Shown here: piece by piece, positions 26,124-27,280 of the stretch
How the letters are laid out: every line of letters begins with the position of its first letter
How positions within the stretch are numbered: the stretch's first letter is position 1
NCBI GenBank assembly: GCA_027577415.1
Contig: JANBQS010000192.1
Span: forward strand, 1 to 27,280
Reading direction: 5' to 3'
Length of the DNA: 27,280 nucleotides
From: Coemansia sp. RSA 922
Taxonomy: Eukaryota; Kickxellomycota; Kickxellomycetes; Kickxellales; Kickxellaceae
Notes under the pieces: generated by a model
What the model was told of the DNA's origin: nothing
The model's database searches: none
The model's input: the letters and a program-made list of their open reading frames with translations, nothing else
Translations under genes and position numbers: made by a program

Positions 26124-26560
26124 TTATTGTATTGAGGGCAAACTTGGATGTCTTTTCATTCTGACGATATACTCAAAGCCTACAAATATACAGCATTGAT
26201 AAGACTACGCACGTCGAGCGTGCAACAGTGACAAATCGCAAAACACTCACTCGGGTTGATCATGAAAAAGGAGGATGGAATTCCATAGTCATTCTTTTCG
26301 CTGTCGTTTCTTGCATCGGCAACGGCAATTTGGCATGCAGCTCGGCCTAGAACAATCGGTTTGTACATGCCACGTGGAAAACTAAAAATAGATTGGCACT
26401 TCACTTTCCCTTTCTTTTTCCTCGCTACCAAGGCCTAACGGACAAGGAATATGATATACCTCACCCCCGCAAGTATTTGTCTTGCAATAGAGGTTGTGTG
26501 AACATCACCATGTATAGTGAAAGCGATGTTTTGAATTTTATATCCAGACTCTAAACGTAG
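26124..26560 (-). other. candidate small multi-exon gene or relic
   Basis: On the minus strand an open stretch encodes GMYKPIVLGRAACQIAVADA and on to FFMINP, then meets an excellent donor (CCGA/GTGAGT, 26250) and acceptor (TATATTTGTAG, ending 26180). This 71-nt intron joins in phase to 18 more codons and a TAA at 26126-26124. Upstream, a second protein-like stretch (ESGYKIQNIAFTIHGDVHTT) ends at GGG/GTGAGG (26464) and could join in phase by a 30-nt intron to 26434. A different frame could join through ATTTTTAG near 26380. No ATG is found for the first stretch, so the 5' end is missing or decayed. No family is recognised. Confidence 0.3.
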
Positions 26561-27011
26561 ATTTTTAACCCAACTTTTTTACACCAATATATTGAAATAT
26601 CCAATAAAAACACTAGAAACATAGCAGCGATTTTAATTCTTTAATGCTACAGTGGGCAGATTAGCGAGAGGTAGCCGGGATGTTGGTCTCGTCGTCTGTA
26701 GCTGGCTGCCGGCAATACTGAATAATGTAATGTAGACAGTCAACCAAGTGTTGAGATTCGTTGCGGAAAGATATTTTCCCATTGAGCTCATCGTAGCGCC
26801 AGGATTAAAGTTGTACCACCAGTTAGAGACCGCTAGCCAGCGTTTCCAAAAGAATTTAAGGAAATATACAGAATCCAACCACAACCTTGATTGATTCACG
26901 AATCAGATCAGCAAAGCCTCTTCACACAGAGTAGAGCTCCTGGCCCAAGTTTTGTCAGACAGGATCTTTTTCAATAGCTAAATCTATATTTTCTTTTTAA
27001 ATTCGTACAAA
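26561..27011. other. intergenic region before the right-edge gene
   Basis: A Trp/Phe-rich minus-strand frame (26899-26633) lacks an ATG at its start; the first ATG is at 26791. It is not supported as a gene. Bases 26965-27011 are AT-rich with CTATATTTTC and form the likely promoter or leader of the gene at 27012. Confidence 0.4.
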
Positions 27012-27280
27012 ATGGCATTGTCAGCAAGTCGCCACTTGCATGGGCAGCAGCGGCTAGCGGTGCAAGCGATAGCTACCTCGCACAACGGCGGTAACACACA
27101 GTTGATGGCCTCCCGAGCTTCCAAGGCTGTCCCCGTGTTTAACACATCGGTTAAGACGCTGCAGGAGGTGGTTAAGCTGGGAAAGTCCGAGGAGCTGTCT
27201 AACCGACAGCTATTTGCGCGACTCCAAGCCGATCCAAAGACCGTGGACCGACTAGATATGCTTCGGCTGGGAAGCGAAAA
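27012..27280 (+). CDS. 5' part of a gene for a probable mitochondrial protein (truncated by window edge)
   Basis: ATG in a good context (AAAATGG) after an AT-rich leader; 89 codons are open to the right edge with no stop. The first 51 residues contain no Asp or Glu and several Arg, Lys, His and Ser (starting MALSASRHLHGQQRLAVQAI), as in mitochondrial presequences. The following region (TLQEVVKLGKSEELSNRQLF) is helical and charged. GC-ending codons match the other genes of the window. Too little is visible to name a family; a mitochondrial RNA-binding or expression factor would be one guess among many. Confidence 0.65.
   Translation, partial: MALSASRHLHGQQRLAVQAIATSHNGGNTQLMASRASKAVPVFNTSVKTLQEVVKLGKSEELSNRQLFARLQADPKTVDRLDMLRLGSE

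Noticed and set aside
1..27280. CRISPR arrays, bacterial-type defence islands, intact transposons
   Set aside because: I found no regularly spaced repeats, terminal repeats, transposase, reverse transcriptase or integrase motifs, and the gene set is eukaryotic.

Overview
The window looks like nuclear DNA of a filamentous, early-diverging fungus, with a zoopagomycete such as the Kickxellales as my best guess. The reasons are compact, intron-poor genes with GC-rich coding DNA, AT-rich spacers, pyrimidine-rich leaders, and a gene set of septin, UPF2, GATOR2 subunit, PPR protein and F-box protein. There are no bacterial operon features, and eukaryotic splice sites are visible. The placement rests on protein resemblance and style only.

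Layout. Bases 1-11458 carry four genes on the plus strand: a tandem-KH protein flanked by two RS domains and split by a 450-nt intron; the GATOR2/SEA subunit Mio; an ABCD4-type half ABC transporter; and a divergent septin-like GTPase. A convergent junction of only 66 nt follows. Bases 11525-21956 carry five genes on the minus strand: a mitochondrial PPR protein, an F-box/beta-propeller protein with at least one intron, a small GTPase with an eroded switch II, the nonsense-mediated decay factor UPF2, and a type I membrane glycoprotein. Bases 22000-27000 are gene-poor and AT-rich. They hold one convincing small orphan gene (130 aa), a GC-rich frameshifted coding relic, and a possible small multi-exon gene. 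A new plus-strand gene with a mitochondrial-type N-terminus starts at 27012 and runs off the right edge.

How the genes relate. Most are unrelated housekeeping genes. Two loose themes stand out. First, Mio (TORC1 nutrient signalling at the vacuole) and an ABCD4-like transporter (the lysosomal cobalamin transporter in animals) are neighbours with a CACGTG box between them. Second, the RS/KH gene has an intron whose retention would give an early stop, and UPF2, which would police such transcripts, lies in the same window. I found no CRISPR array, no intact transposon, no tRNA or rRNA gene and no clear novel multi-gene system. The best leads are the ABCD4 homologue, the GTPase missing its switch II residues, the RS-KH-KH-RS architecture, and the orphan or decaying genes at the right side.
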